Shown one piece after another: positions 40,257 to 49,691 of a stretch of 59,681 bases of DNA. Below the pieces are notes generated by a model. The model saw only the letters and a list, made by a program, of their open reading frames with translations. It made no database searches and was not told the DNA's origin. Both the position numbers and the translations under genes were made by a program. The DNA is from a virus. Location of the stretch: IMG/VR virus record IMGVR_UViG_3300040816_000388, positions 1 through 59,681 of that record; one strand, given 5' to 3'. The first letter of the stretch is position 1. Every line of letters begins with the position of its first letter.

Positions 40257-41383
40257 TAGGATTTTTTCTTGCCGCCTTTCATGTTGGCACACCAGTGATA
40301 CATTTTACCCTTCTCACCACTGTACTTTTTTGCTTTTGCACGGAGACTACTCACTGAGCCTTTGCAACTGGCTCCTGCCTTCTTTACTCGGCCTGGTCTA
40401 CTCTTGCCTTTCTTCTTGCCGTCAGCAAAGTTTTCGTCCATCTTAGAACGTAATAAATCCTTAAAGTAATTTTCTGCCATTACTGCTCTGTCACTTGTAG
40501 TGTGGTCAAATGCTTTCATTACGTCTTCAATGTCTGCATCAATAATTATTGCTGGTACTCTTTTAATACCTAATATATGTGCGGCATCGTATCTGTGATG
40601 TCCGTTTATGAGATATCCTTTCCTATCTACAATAAATGGCCTGTCTGCATTTTTTAAAAATACGTCTTCTGCTTTTTTACTTAATCCATCTACACGTTGG
40701 CTTTGTACTGGTTTAATTTTATCTATACTGATTTTACCTTCCTTATAATCAAAATCTGAGTTTTTGATATGACTTCTTCTAATTTGAGGTAATTCATTTC
40801 TGTTAAAATGTTTATCGCTTAATGCTCTGTTGTAATCTTCTTCTATTGAACCTTTTAATCTTATTACACCACAAGCAACTCTATCACCTGCATTGCCTGT
40901 TTTTGTGCTTTCTTCGTCTCCACCTTGACCTAAATCATCTGTATCAGCATGTATTACTATTGCTCTGCCTACTACATCATGTAATTGTACCCTCGGTGCT
41001 TTGAATTGGAACCTTGCAATACCTTGATCGTCTGCTTTGATGTTTCCTAAGTCACCCACATGTCCGTGTTCTAATCCACCGTGTTCTACGCCTTCTGGAT
41101 TATAATGTCCTCCGGCACTAGCACAACCGTCACTTAGATCGCCAAACTCATGTATGTGGAAACCATGTAATCCAGGAGTTAAACCTTTTACTATTCCTTT
41201 GATTATTGTTTCTTCGCCAAATTTTTGTTTGAATTTTACAAATCCTGTAACATCTTCTGGTGAATGTTCCAATTGACATATTGCTTTTATGGTTTCATTA
41301 GACTCTGTGATAGATTCTAACTTAGAGCACTCACAAGTTTTTGCTTTTGTCTTAGGACAACTTTGAAAATCTACTGCTCTCAT
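40256..41383 (-). CDS. Cu/Zn superoxide dismutase - ParB/Srx-like - basic phage module fusion
   Basis: 375 aa, three parts. (1) ~35-178: Cu/Zn SOD with GFHIHEFGD (H76, H78), GGHYNP (bridging H93), H101, H108, D111 as zinc ligands, IHADTDD (H145), disulfide pair C87/C171 and R168 in GDRVACG; all ligands intact, so activity is plausible. (2) ~245-285: FIVDRKGYLINGHHRYDAAH, the GHHR box of ParB/sulfiredoxin-like domains. (3) ~316-375: basic tail with C340 and C365 (ASCKGSVSSLRAKAKKYSGE) seen in other marine phage proteins. No signal peptide. Its ATG overlaps the stop of the 2120-aa gene (TAATG). Likely made late and possibly packaged. Confidence 0.88.
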   Translation of the reverse strand: MRAVDFQSCPKTKAKTCECSKLESITESNETIKAICQLEHSPEDVTGFVKFKQKFGEETIIKGIVKGLTPGLHGFHIHEFGDLSDGCASAGGHYNPEGVEHGGLEHGHVGDLGNIKADDQGIARFQFKAPRVQLHDVVGRAIVIHADTDDLGQGGDEESTKTGNAGDRVACGVIRLKGSIEEDYNRALSDKHFNRNELPQIRRSHIKNSDFDYKEGKISIDKIKPVQSQRVDGLSKKAEDVFLKNADRPFIVDRKGYLINGHHRYDAAHILGIKRVPAIIIDADIEDVMKAFDHTTSDRAVMAENYFKDLLRSKMDENFADGKKKGKSRPGRVKKAGASCKGSVSSLRAKAKKYSGEKGKMYHWCANMKGGKKKS

Positions 41384-44300
41384 TACTTAAATCCAAAGGC
41401 AAATTTGCCACCTATTCTTGAACTGTAGTAATTTTTACTGCCGTCTATTTCTACTGTACCTTGGAAGTTTGGCGGATATACAGCCTCCCATCCTGTTACT
41501 CTAGCATCATCTCCTTGTTTACCCATTTTACAATATAACTGTACAATACTGGATTGGTTAAGAAATGCTACACAACCTTGTCCAAACTCTGGACCCGATT
41601 CATTTATAAGTCTAGTAACCTTTTTAGCAAGTAAGGCCAACAATGCATAACCTGTATTAAACCCTGCAACATCTTGTCTCGGTGTACCATAATTAAATAG
41701 TTCTGTTGCGGCTTGACTTAATCCTGCATAGTCTTGTTTGCCTTGTTGTATATAACCATTGATTTCTTCTTCTAGCCCTTGTGGTAATGCTTTGTATAAT
41801 TCTGCTAATCTAAAAGGACCATCTTTAGCACTATTGCTTTGTACAATGTTTATGATTTTTACAGTTGTAGGATATTGTGCTTTTAATTCTTCTGATGCTT
41901 TTAATATAGCATCTTGTATATTCTTAACACTTGCTTTAGCACCTTTACCACCCTTACTGCTGATACCTACTCTAGTACCGTCTGGTGCTGTAAAGTAACT
42001 GTCAACTAGTGGGGCATTCATTGCCATAGGCCAAAATATACTACAACTTGCCCATGGTTGACCTTTTAATAAATCATTTTTGGCATCATCTGCCTGACCA
42101 CCTACCATTTCACTCATTAGTGCAACCGGACCCATTATCTCACCAAAGTAATCTCTTAATGCTGGTAAGTTTTTGATCTGTCCTGGAAACACAGGATGTT
42201 CCTGTGTATGAATTGTTTCTAATGCATTTACTAATGCTTCTGATAAGTCGTTACCTGCAGAATTTTTCTTTACTGTTTGTATAACATCCATTACACCATT
42301 AAATTCATCATCTGTTTTAATTAAATGTTGTGGATCTATGCCAATGTCTAATTTCATTGCTCCAGCAGTTTGTAATTTCCAACCAAGTGGTACTTGACCG
42401 TTGCTCCATTTACCCATCATATCTGCTGTTTTTTGTTTAAAGTATCTTCCCCAATATGTTGGTTTATCATTTAATTCTGGATCTGTAAGTGTAGCAATAC
42501 CAAATGCTAAACTACCATTATTAGGAGTATTAGTCCATTCTATTTGACTATTGATTTCTTGTTCTGTTGCTCTAATAAATTCATCTCTGCTTTCTGGATC
42601 AGGGAATTGCATTTCTTCTTGTGGGTATAAATCTACACGTTGAAACTCTAATTGATCGTTTCCTTTTTGAAATCTATCGCCAACAACTCTTCCCATTATA
42701 CCTTTTGCTTCTAAAAGAGATTTAACGTGTTGCTTACTCCACTCATTGATATTGAGTTTTGCTTTTACTTCCGGTCCTAGTGTTTCTGCATAACCTCTAA
42801 CAATACCTCTTGCACATGCATCATCACCGGCTTCTGCTCTTAAACGTTTAAAATCATTTAACATTCCTGGAACAGGTATTGCTGTAAAGGCTAACATTTG
42901 TTTTTTAAGATCGCTTACTGGAAAATGATCTGCTAATAATTTGTTTATAACTACAATAGTATCATTGTTTGGCGTGGCATCTTCTTTAACTTTTTTCTTT
43001 TTCTTTTTCTCTTTAGGTAAATCTTTAAGCAATGCCGCCATGTCTTGGCCTGCTTCTATTGTTTCATATAACTTATCAATTTTAGTTTTATTTACTTTTG
43101 ATATAATATCTAATTGTTCTTGTAAAGGTAATGCATCAAATTTATTAAACACACTTTCTAATTCTGGGTTACTAGGTGAATTGCTGAGTCTATTTCTAAC
43201 TATTTCTCGTGCTTGAGCTATGGTCATAGGTTCGCCGCCACCTGATTTATTACTTACAAGTGCTTGTAATATCATATTCTTAGTGCCGCCTGGAGTAACA
43301 TCTCCATTTAGTATAGCAACAAGTTTATTTACTTCGGCTTGAGGCATGTAGTTTTGTATGCCATCTTGCATCATTCTATCAAAAAGTTGATATGCATCTC
43401 TGGCAGATTGATAACCGCTATCACTACCATACATACCACTTACATCATCACCATCACTGCCGTCTGGATTCTTTCTGAAATAGTTTCCACCACTAACATT
43501 ATAGTTCTTTTTGATGTAATCTTCTGCGGCTAAAACTGCGGCGGCCCATCTACTGCCACTAACTACATTTCCACCATCTGGTGCATATTCTTTTTCTGGT
43601 CTCCAATCATGGTTACCGTCAAATTGTTTGTATGCTTTCTTTAAAAGTTCTGCACCTTGGTCATTTACACCACGTGTTATGCCTAAGTGGTCTGCCAAGT
43701 TGCCCCAATTTGTTTTACTTGCTATGCCATTAGAAGATTCTCGATCATAGTCTTCTACACCACCTGCTCTTAATAATGATTCTACTTTGGTATTAAATGC
43801 TGTTGCTTTGCTGTCTATTGCTTTTGCTTTTTTAGATAATTTTGGATTGTTTACATGCCATGCCGCGGCACTTGAAAACTCAAATGGTTCGCCTAAATCA
43901 CTGTTGAGTTCTTTTCTTGGCAATAGAGGTTCGTGCCCTAACCCATTCATTCCCTCTCTTCCGTCGCCGAGAGAACCATTGTCAAAAACAACTCCTCGTA
44001 ATTTTAACTTTTGTTTGATGTTATGATCGTTGCCACTAACATATCTATTCAAGAAATTATCTATACTAACTCTATACTTGTCTCTAAATGCATTGTAGAT
44101 CTTTTCGATTTTTTCTTCTCTCCAAGTATCTTTAATTTTTCTGTACATGTGATTTCGTTGCTTATAGGCTTCTCTGGCTATAGATTCATGACTTGTTGGC
44201 ATTTGTATACAGAAGTCATATGAGCTGTTTTGATTATTCCTAGCCCAATCTAAATAACCATATAAACTACGATCGGAATAAGAGTCTAATTCATCAATCA

Positions 44301-47300
44301 TTTCTTTTCTATAATATAAGTCGCCGCCAAAATCAAATGTTTTTACAGTTGCCAATACTTTACTGTTCTTTTTAGTAAACTCTCGATCTTTTTTATCTAC
44401 TTTGAGTTTATTATCTATTTGATCTTGTTGAGAGTCAAACCCTAGTTTTTGTGTAACTTTATCAAATGAAACCATAAACTGTTTAATTGCGTCTAAACGT
44501 TTTCTAATTAAGTCAGGTACAGGACCCATTTTATAAACACTTGGCTTTGTATCTTTTAATCTATAGTATTTGTCAAATGAACCTCTAAAGAAATCTTGTA
44601 GCAAATTTTTATAATCTTCTGCTACTGTATCTCCAATTGATCTAGGAGTGAATCTCCCGCCGTCTATTTCATCAATGATATCTTTTAACCTTTCTGCTGT
44701 ATATCCAGTTAGACCAAAAAAGGCTTGACCATCTCTTTGGGTACCTGCATCAGTACCATCTAGTTCACTGTATTTGTCAAGCATCATGTCATCGGATGTT
44801 TCAATAACGTCATACATACTTTTTACAGATTTGTTTATTTCTTTTAAACTATCTATATATAATTGTAAATCTTCATCTTTAATTCTATCTAATTCTTCCC
44901 AACGAGTTCTATACTTAATCATAAACTTGCTCAGCCAATTATCTGTATAATTGTCGCCGCCTTGCACTTTTAGATTTACACCTTTACCAACTGGTTGAGT
45001 GTAAGGTTTGTATGATTTTAAATGATCAATAAATTTATTGTATCCTTCTTTAGATATTGGATCGCCAGGGCTAACCCAATGGCCGTCAACTGGCCCGTAT
45101 CCAAAAGAGCCACGTGTTATACCACCAAAGAACTCTTTGTATTCCGTTTTAAAAGAAGGTTGCTCTATTTGTGTTTTCCAAGCATCTGCTACTACTTTTT
45201 TACTTCTAGTTGGTAATACATCTGCTAATTTAGAAATAAATTCATCATATTTTTTGCCTTTGAGATCATCACTGTTTATAGCACTCCAGATACCTGATGC
45301 TATTTTTTCTACTTGTGGACCTGATGCAAATGATGGTAATTCCACAAACTCCTTTTTAAATAATCTTTCTACACCATTTTGAGCTCTTTCCAATGTTGTT
45401 TGTGGAGAAACTGTTTTATTTGTAAAAATTTCTCTATAAGATTTAGTAATCATTTTGCCTAATTCATCGAGAGTAAGTTCAAAATCTTTAACAGTATTTC
45501 TCAATATCCCAATACCTTTTGCACTTATGACATCTCTGTTTAAATTTTGGTTTAAGTCATAACCTGCCTGTGCTACACCTAGTGCAAATTTTTCTTGAGC
45601 TTTTTTAAGTAAACCTTCTTTTTGTAATCTATCAGTCTCTACATCTTCTTTTAATCCAGGTTTTCTTGCTTTTAGTGTTTTATATCTATGTAAATTGTTA
45701 AATGCACTAGCAAGGATAAACATAGATTCTACATAATTTTGTTTGTTAAAAAATCCTTTCAACACATTTACTGCTGGATGTTCTGCACCATCATCAAATC
45801 GGCCTTTTGTTCTTTCATCATCACGATCACTAATTGAATCTAACTGATTTATAAAGCGGAATAATGCTTTTGCATAATCTTTATTATATGCGTCGTCACC
45901 TTCAGTAGTATATCCTGCTGTCATAGTTGTAGCATAACGGATTACTGCTTTTGCAACCTTGTTAAAATCTAAATGGTAATCGTCGCCGCCGCCTATTCTA
46001 AATTCTACAAGTTGTTTTCCGGTATCTGGATCTGTTTGATCTTTAAAGTTTATAGAACTAAATTTGGCACTATCAATGCCTTTGCTTAAAATACTTTCTA
46101 TACCTTTAATAGTTTTTGTATTTTCTGGATTTGCTTTGAGCTCTGCCGCTTTTCTTTTTAGGCTATCTATTTGGCTTTTTGCATAACTGTTATTTTGTCT
46201 GCCAAACGTACTTAATAAATATTTGTCGCCAAGTAGCATTGCTATTTTTAACTTGTTTGGGCTATTCTCCACCCTGTTATTTGAGGTTCCTTTGCCTTGG
46301 TAACTCATAGTAACATGTAACCCTGTTGAATGGTTTGTTTCTACCCCCATGTCACTAAAAAAATTAAAAAGACTTTTCATCTCTTCAAGCATTTTACCGG
46401 GTGAACTGTAAACTGGACTGATAATTTCTGCACCAGTACCTGAGTAAATATCTATACTACTATCATCTTCTACTGCCCATGTGTCATACCCACTAGTACT
46501 ACCATACTCTCCATATTCTGCACGATTGGTAAAATCACTATATTGCTCTGACCAGTTATTTAAATAGTCTGCTACTTCTTCTAATCCGCCGCCGCCCTCT
46601 GGATTACTTATATAATAATCTCCAAGCTCGGCTAAACAATTACCCCAACCACCATATTCTCTATTTGCCCATACATCTATGTCGTATTCGGTCTCTATTT
46701 CGTCAACGGCTTCATCCATTGCTTCACCAGACTCACGTATTGCTTCTTCTATCCATTCGATTAAATCATCTTCTCTTTCTTCTTCTGCGTACTGTCTTCC
46801 CCAAGCAATAAAATCCCAATCTTCGTATTCTTCTCGTTCTTCTTCTGGCAAGTCATCTAGTATGCGTTCTTTGTATTCTTCTATGTCGTCTTCGTCTAGT
46901 TGATCTTCAACAAAATCATTTATATAATCTTCATCTTCTTTTCTATCTTGTGTCATACGGGAAATAATTTCGCCTTCCAAATCAAATGCCATTTCGTAGA
47001 CCCATTCTCTGTATGCTTCTTCTATTTCATTTACAGCACGTCTGCCAATTTGATCATAAAGTGCATCTTGTATCTCATACCATGTATTTTCATCAGCCCA
47101 GTTTTCGTCTTCACCGCCGCCATATACTTCAGTCCAAACAGTTTCTGCTTCAAAACCACATTTAATTGGTGCTGTTAGAGCCGCTTGTCCTATTTCTTTT
47201 TTATTAAAATTGATTTCAAATATTTGCTCTCGGCCTTGTTCGCTGAGTTTATGCTTTCTTGCTAATTTTTTAACACCTTGATTATCTTTGCTTCTAAATT

Positions 47301-47745
47301 TTATTCCAGATTGTGTTTTCTTAACAAGTGTGCCCAACTTACCTTCATCAACTAAAGCATGTACTTCATCTTTGGGATCTAGTAATTGGTATTCACCTTT
47401 TTTGTCTTGTACTACAACTTTATCAGGATTTGGTTTATCACCTACTTTACTTACAACTTTACCCAATGGGTTTCCATCTTTGTCATTGTACTCTGAATCT
47501 ACATCTAAATCACCTGCTTTGATAGGTGTATATTTAGGTAGTTCCTCTGGTGTAGTGTCTACACCTTGTGTTGTTGGACTGCCTTTATCTGGTTTTGCTG
47601 TAGTTTTTTGTGTGGTGGGACTTGCTACAGCATTTGCTTTTGCATTTGCACCAATTTGTTGTCCACCTACTGCGGTAGGTGTGCCTGGCTTTAATCCATA
47701 TTCATTTAGTAATGATTGAAAAGTTCTTACATCCTTAAACTTCAT
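41383..47745 (-). CDS. Giant predicted capsid-targeted protein with amidoligase-like domain, 2120 aa
   Basis: The N-terminus MKFKDVRTFQSLLNEYGLK resembles a capsid-targeting peptide with an LNE protease site. A Thr/Pro linker follows. From ~195, KCGFEAE and downstream acidic/aromatic sequence with HSTGLHVTMSYQGKG (~465-480) and EFRIGGGDDYHLDFN (~590) match the layout of amidoligase/glutamate-cysteine-ligase-like enzymes. Residues ~600-1500 have no recognised domain. A KEKKKKKKVKED stretch lies near 1605, and a GTRVGISSKGGKGAKASVKN element near 1910 may be part of a nuclease-like fold, weak. Coupled to genes on both sides. Function unknown; head packaging is inferred. Confidence 0.75.
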   Translation of the reverse strand: MKFKDVRTFQSLLNEYGLKPGTPTAVGGQQIGANAKANAVASPTTQKTTAKPDKGSPTTQGVDTTPEELPKYTPIKAGDLDVDSEYNDKDGNPLGKVVSKVGDKPNPDKVVVQDKKGEYQLLDPKDEVHALVDEGKLGTLVKKTQSGIKFRSKDNQGVKKLARKHKLSEQGREQIFEINFNKKEIGQAALTAPIKCGFEAETVWTEVYGGGEDENWADENTWYEIQDALYDQIGRRAVNEIEEAYREWVYEMAFDLEGEIISRMTQDRKEDEDYINDFVEDQLDEDDIEEYKERILDDLPEEEREEYEDWDFIAWGRQYAEEEREDDLIEWIEEAIRESGEAMDEAVDEIETEYDIDVWANREYGGWGNCLAELGDYYISNPEGGGGLEEVADYLNNWSEQYSDFTNRAEYGEYGSTSGYDTWAVEDDSSIDIYSGTGAEIISPVYSSPGKMLEEMKSLFNFFSDMGVETNHSTGLHVTMSYQGKGTSNNRVENSPNKLKIAMLLGDKYLLSTFGRQNNSYAKSQIDSLKRKAAELKANPENTKTIKGIESILSKGIDSAKFSSINFKDQTDPDTGKQLVEFRIGGGDDYHLDFNKVAKAVIRYATTMTAGYTTEGDDAYNKDYAKALFRFINQLDSISDRDDERTKGRFDDGAEHPAVNVLKGFFNKQNYVESMFILASAFNNLHRYKTLKARKPGLKEDVETDRLQKEGLLKKAQEKFALGVAQAGYDLNQNLNRDVISAKGIGILRNTVKDFELTLDELGKMITKSYREIFTNKTVSPQTTLERAQNGVERLFKKEFVELPSFASGPQVEKIASGIWSAINSDDLKGKKYDEFISKLADVLPTRSKKVVADAWKTQIEQPSFKTEYKEFFGGITRGSFGYGPVDGHWVSPGDPISKEGYNKFIDHLKSYKPYTQPVGKGVNLKVQGGDNYTDNWLSKFMIKYRTRWEELDRIKDEDLQLYIDSLKEINKSVKSMYDVIETSDDMMLDKYSELDGTDAGTQRDGQAFFGLTGYTAERLKDIIDEIDGGRFTPRSIGDTVAEDYKNLLQDFFRGSFDKYYRLKDTKPSVYKMGPVPDLIRKRLDAIKQFMVSFDKVTQKLGFDSQQDQIDNKLKVDKKDREFTKKNSKVLATVKTFDFGGDLYYRKEMIDELDSYSDRSLYGYLDWARNNQNSSYDFCIQMPTSHESIAREAYKQRNHMYRKIKDTWREEKIEKIYNAFRDKYRVSIDNFLNRYVSGNDHNIKQKLKLRGVVFDNGSLGDGREGMNGLGHEPLLPRKELNSDLGEPFEFSSAAAWHVNNPKLSKKAKAIDSKATAFNTKVESLLRAGGVEDYDRESSNGIASKTNWGNLADHLGITRGVNDQGAELLKKAYKQFDGNHDWRPEKEYAPDGGNVVSGSRWAAAVLAAEDYIKKNYNVSGGNYFRKNPDGSDGDDVSGMYGSDSGYQSARDAYQLFDRMMQDGIQNYMPQAEVNKLVAILNGDVTPGGTKNMILQALVSNKSGGGEPMTIAQAREIVRNRLSNSPSNPELESVFNKFDALPLQEQLDIISKVNKTKIDKLYETIEAGQDMAALLKDLPKEKKKKKKVKEDATPNNDTIVVINKLLADHFPVSDLKKQMLAFTAIPVPGMLNDFKRLRAEAGDDACARGIVRGYAETLGPEVKAKLNINEWSKQHVKSLLEAKGIMGRVVGDRFQKGNDQLEFQRVDLYPQEEMQFPDPESRDEFIRATEQEINSQIEWTNTPNNGSLAFGIATLTDPELNDKPTYWGRYFKQKTADMMGKWSNGQVPLGWKLQTAGAMKLDIGIDPQHLIKTDDEFNGVMDVIQTVKKNSAGNDLSEALVNALETIHTQEHPVFPGQIKNLPALRDYFGEIMGPVALMSEMVGGQADDAKNDLLKGQPWASCSIFWPMAMNAPLVDSYFTAPDGTRVGISSKGGKGAKASVKNIQDAILKASEELKAQYPTTVKIINIVQSNSAKDGPFRLAELYKALPQGLEEEINGYIQQGKQDYAGLSQAATELFNYGTPRQDVAGFNTGYALLALLAKKVTRLINESGPEFGQGCVAFLNQSSIVQLYCKMGKQGDDARVTGWEAVYPPNFQGTVEIDGSKNYYSSRIGGKFAFGFK

Positions 47746-47746
47746 C

Positions 47747-48043
47747 TTATCGCCTGTTTGTTGCTCTATTTAAAGAACGTAATCTTTTTGATGCTGGATT
47801 CATTCTTTTTGTTCTTTGTGATTTTCTTGACATTCTAGCACCCATTCGTGCTTTAGTTTTTCTCAATGTCATTCTCTTTTTCATGTCAATTGGTTTATGA
47901 CATTGACTTGGGTTACTTACTACCCTTCCTTTTCTACGGCCACTAGTACAACGGACAGCACGTTTTACTTTGTTGCCCATTTTACGCCAAACCATTCTTG
48001 CTTCTATGATTGTGGCTTCTTCGCCTAGTTCTAATAATTTCAT
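47747..48043 (-). CDS. Predicted capsid-targeted, Arg/Lys-rich internal protein, 98 aa
   Basis: Starts MKLLELGEEATIIEAR: targeting-like peptide with an IIE cleavage site. The remainder is extremely basic (MVWRKMGNKVKRAVRCTSG, then KKRMTLRKTKARMGARMSR), with two Cys. This is a module known from many marine T4-like phages. A DNA-condensing protein packed in the head is the natural reading. It sits 1 nt away from genes on both sides. Confidence 0.78.
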   Translation of the reverse strand: MKLLELGEEATIIEARMVWRKMGNKVKRAVRCTSGRRKGRVVSNPSQCHKPIDMKKRMTLRKTKARMGARMSRKSQRTKRMNPASKRLRSLNRATNRR

Positions 48044-48044
48044 A

Positions 48045-48293
48045 TTATCCTAAAAAATTTACTAAAAGTCCAATTACCAATGCAACTAATGTTGTAAAAC
48101 TTGTACCAACTATTGCAACTAGCCAATTTTCTAATTTATTTAATCTTACTTTAGTATCTTCTTTGAATTCCCTGAGTTCGGTAGTTATGCTTTCTATACG
48201 CAACATATCCGCAATGATATGTGCCTCCATATTATGAGACTCTGCGTATATTTGTTTTTCTTCTGGCAGTTGCTCTGGTAATTTCTTTTTCAT
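48045..48293 (-). CDS. Coiled-coil plus C-terminal membrane helix protein (XhlA-like), 82 aa
   Basis: A heptad-rich helix (MLRIESITTELREFKEDTKV, then LNKLENW) precedes one transmembrane segment (WLVAIVGTSFTTLVALVIGL) at the C-terminus, the layout of XhlA-type hemolysin/holin partner proteins. No lysin lies beside it. Start at 48293 is chosen because it follows the previous stop by 1 nt; a longer frame would overlap that gene. A holin or membrane-anchoring role is possible but unproven. Confidence 0.6.
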   Translation of the reverse strand: MKKKLPEQLPEEKQIYAESHNMEAHIIADMLRIESITTELREFKEDTKVRLNKLENWLVAIVGTSFTTLVALVIGLLVNFLG

Positions 48294-48294
48294 T

Positions 48295-48699
48295 TTATAA
48301 TAAATCCTGTTTTGTAAATTCCATATTCTTAGAATTTTTAGTATCAACGGTACCTCCATTTAATACTATATTGTCAAACTCGTTTACTAGTGTCTCAACT
48401 GTATGTGCTCCTGGTCTTTCAGTTGCAAATTTAAAAATCCATCCTGCACCTGTCATACTTGGTGCTCCATAATTTTCTAATAAATTGTTACCTGTACCGT
48501 CTAACTCAACTGGATTGTTCATAACAATAGGCATTGCTCTCATTCCTATTACTTGTACAACACTTTCAAAATCTTTTTGACTGTTGTCACCAAAATCATC
48601 AGTGTTAGTAATGTCAATAGTAGTGTACAAAGTGAAAAATTCTATATCACCTGTAACAACTTCCATGGAAGTCATTGCCCCGCTTCTTTGTCCAACCAT
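48295..48699 (-). CDS. Putative virion structural protein, 134 aa
   Basis: No family recognised. Beta-rich with MTSMEVVTGDIEFFTLYTTI near the start and AGWIFKFATERPGAHTVETL later. ATG at 48699 has a strong ACAGGAGAC ribosome site and a GATAAATA late box 23 nt upstream; the frame could be read further upstream only from a GTG inside the box. Next to two small proteins with their own strong promoters, suggesting an abundant head or tail component. Confidence 0.68.
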   Translation of the reverse strand: MVGQRSGAMTSMEVVTGDIEFFTLYTTIDITNTDDFGDNSQKDFESVVQVIGMRAMPIVMNNPVELDGTGNNLLENYGAPSMTGAGWIFKFATERPGAHTVETLVNEFDNIVLNGGTVDTKNSKNMEFTKQDLL

Positions 48700-48722
48700 T
48701 GTGTCTCCTGTGTCTTTAGTTG

Positions 48723-48730
48723 TATTTATC
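48723..48730 (-). promoter_or_regulatory. T4-type late promoter (GATAAATA)
   Basis: 23 nt before the ATG at 48699, followed by an AGGAG ribosome site. Confidence 0.7.
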
Positions 48731-48768
48731 ACAATTTAAAAATTTATCCTAAGAACTAGAAGTCATAA

Positions 48769-48794
48769 AAAAAGCAGGCCTAAACCTGCTTTTT
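48769..48794 (-). terminator. Rho-independent terminator
   Basis: Stem AAAAAGCAGG/CCTGCTTTTT (10 bp) with a 6-nt loop and T-run on the minus strand, just after the 109-aa gene. Also nearly symmetric, so it could work in both directions. Confidence 0.85.
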
Positions 48795-48816
48795 AAAAAG
48801 TTGTTAAGTATTAAAC

Positions 48817-49146
48817 TTAGACTACTCTGTACTCACCTGCTGTTACAGTTGCGTTTGCACCTGAACCAGTAAGAACTGGTTGGATAGCCGCTAGTAAGTC
48901 AGCCGCACTTGGTTGACCTTCTACTGCTACATGCATTACTGTTGCAGAAATGCTGTTGATGATTACTGGTGTACATCTTGTTGCTAATGCTGATAAAACT
49001 AATTCACCTTTGTTAGCCGCACCTGCTGTGAAACCAAATGAACTAATGTCATCTGTTCCGTCTACTTCGTCTATGATGAAGTGACTTAAAGAACCTACTA
49101 ATAGTTGTCCTTCTGCCGCCGCACCGTTTACTCTTGTTAAAGCCAT
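48817..49146 (-). CDS. Abundant-type small virion protein, 109 aa
   Basis: No family recognised. Ala/Gly/Val/Thr-rich beta protein (GQLLVGSLSHFIIDEVDG, then NSISATVMHVAVEG) without Lys, typical of decoration or tail-tube-like subunits, but neither can be assigned. It is a single-gene unit: late promoter 77 nt upstream, structured leader, AGGAG ribosome site, and terminator right after the stop. This layout points to high expression late in infection. Confidence 0.7.
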   Translation of the reverse strand: MALTRVNGAAAEGQLLVGSLSHFIIDEVDGTDDISSFGFTAGAANKGELVLSALATRCTPVIINSISATVMHVAVEGQPSAADLLAAIQPVLTGSGANATVTAGEYRVV

Positions 49147-49166
49147 TTGCTTCTCCTAATTTGTTG

Positions 49167-49210
49167 TACATTCGTGGTCTTAAACCACCGCCGTTGTTAC
49201 TATGAATGTA
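49167..49210 (-). promoter_or_regulatory. Structured 5' leader (nested hairpins)
   Basis: Inverted repeat TACATTC (49167-49173)/GAATGTA (49204-49210) encloses a second hairpin GTGGT (49174-49178)/ACCAC (49184-49188). It lies in the leader between the late box and ATG 49146 and may stabilise the mRNA. Confidence 0.5.
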
Positions 49211-49223
49211 CTTTGGTTACTTT

Positions 49224-49231
49224 TATTTATC
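49224..49231 (-). promoter_or_regulatory. T4-type late promoter (GATAAATA)
   Basis: Followed by AAAGTAAC, the same 8 nt as at the 49692 promoter, which suggests a duplicated promoter. Confidence 0.75.
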
Positions 49232-49241
49232 AAAAATCCAC

Positions 49242-49267
49242 AAAAAAAGGGAGCCTAAACTCCCTTT
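49242..49267 (-). terminator. Rho-independent terminator
   Basis: Stem AAAGGGAG/CTCCCTTT with a 6-nt CCTAAA loop (TTTAGG on the minus strand) and following T-run, after the 122-aa gene. The loop is identical to that of the terminator at 48769. Confidence 0.85.
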
Positions 49268-49289
49268 AAATTTGTTTTAATGCTATATC

Positions 49290-49658
49290 TTATAGATCAA
49301 AAGCCGCAACTGTTACTGCTGACCATGTTACGCCATCAGCATCAGTAAGAGCTTGTACAACGTCTTCTAAGTGAGCCGCTAAAGTTTCACTGTTTGTTCC
49401 GTCATATGTATCTGTACCGTGTTCGCCTTCAAATAAAACTTTAAGACCTTGTCCTGTTCCACCTGTTGCGTCTACTGTACCGATTGCTAAAGGTGTTAAA
49501 CCTTCATTTGCTACTGCTTTCATAAAGATGTCTAATGCACCGCCGACTGCTGTCTTGGCTGATACGTCAACACCGAAATCTACCTGGATACCTGCTAGTA
49601 CTTTACCACCTAAGTGACCTGCACTAACAACTGCACCTGTATTTTGTGATTGTGCCAT
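49290..49658 (-). CDS. Abundant-type small virion protein, 122 aa
   Basis: No family recognised. Gly/Ala/Thr/Val-rich (SAGHLGGKVLAGIQVDFGVD, then GGTGQGLKVLFEGEHGTD) with a predicted beta fold. Single-gene unit with late box 33 nt upstream, GGAGA ribosome site and its own terminator, matching the design of the neighbouring 109-aa gene. The two proteins share composition but not obvious sequence similarity. Confidence 0.7.
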   Translation of the reverse strand: MAQSQNTGAVVSAGHLGGKVLAGIQVDFGVDVSAKTAVGGALDIFMKAVANEGLTPLAIGTVDATGGTGQGLKVLFEGEHGTDTYDGTNSETLAAHLEDVVQALTDADGVTWSAVTVAAFDL

Positions 49659-49691
49659 TTTAATTCTCCAATGAATTTATTAAGTTACTTT

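Noticed and set aside
46679-46903. Ser-rich plus-strand frame inside the 2120-aa gene
   Set aside because: It is the antisense of an Asp/Glu-rich coding stretch; such Ser-rich frames arise automatically opposite acidic code. No promoter or ribosome site.
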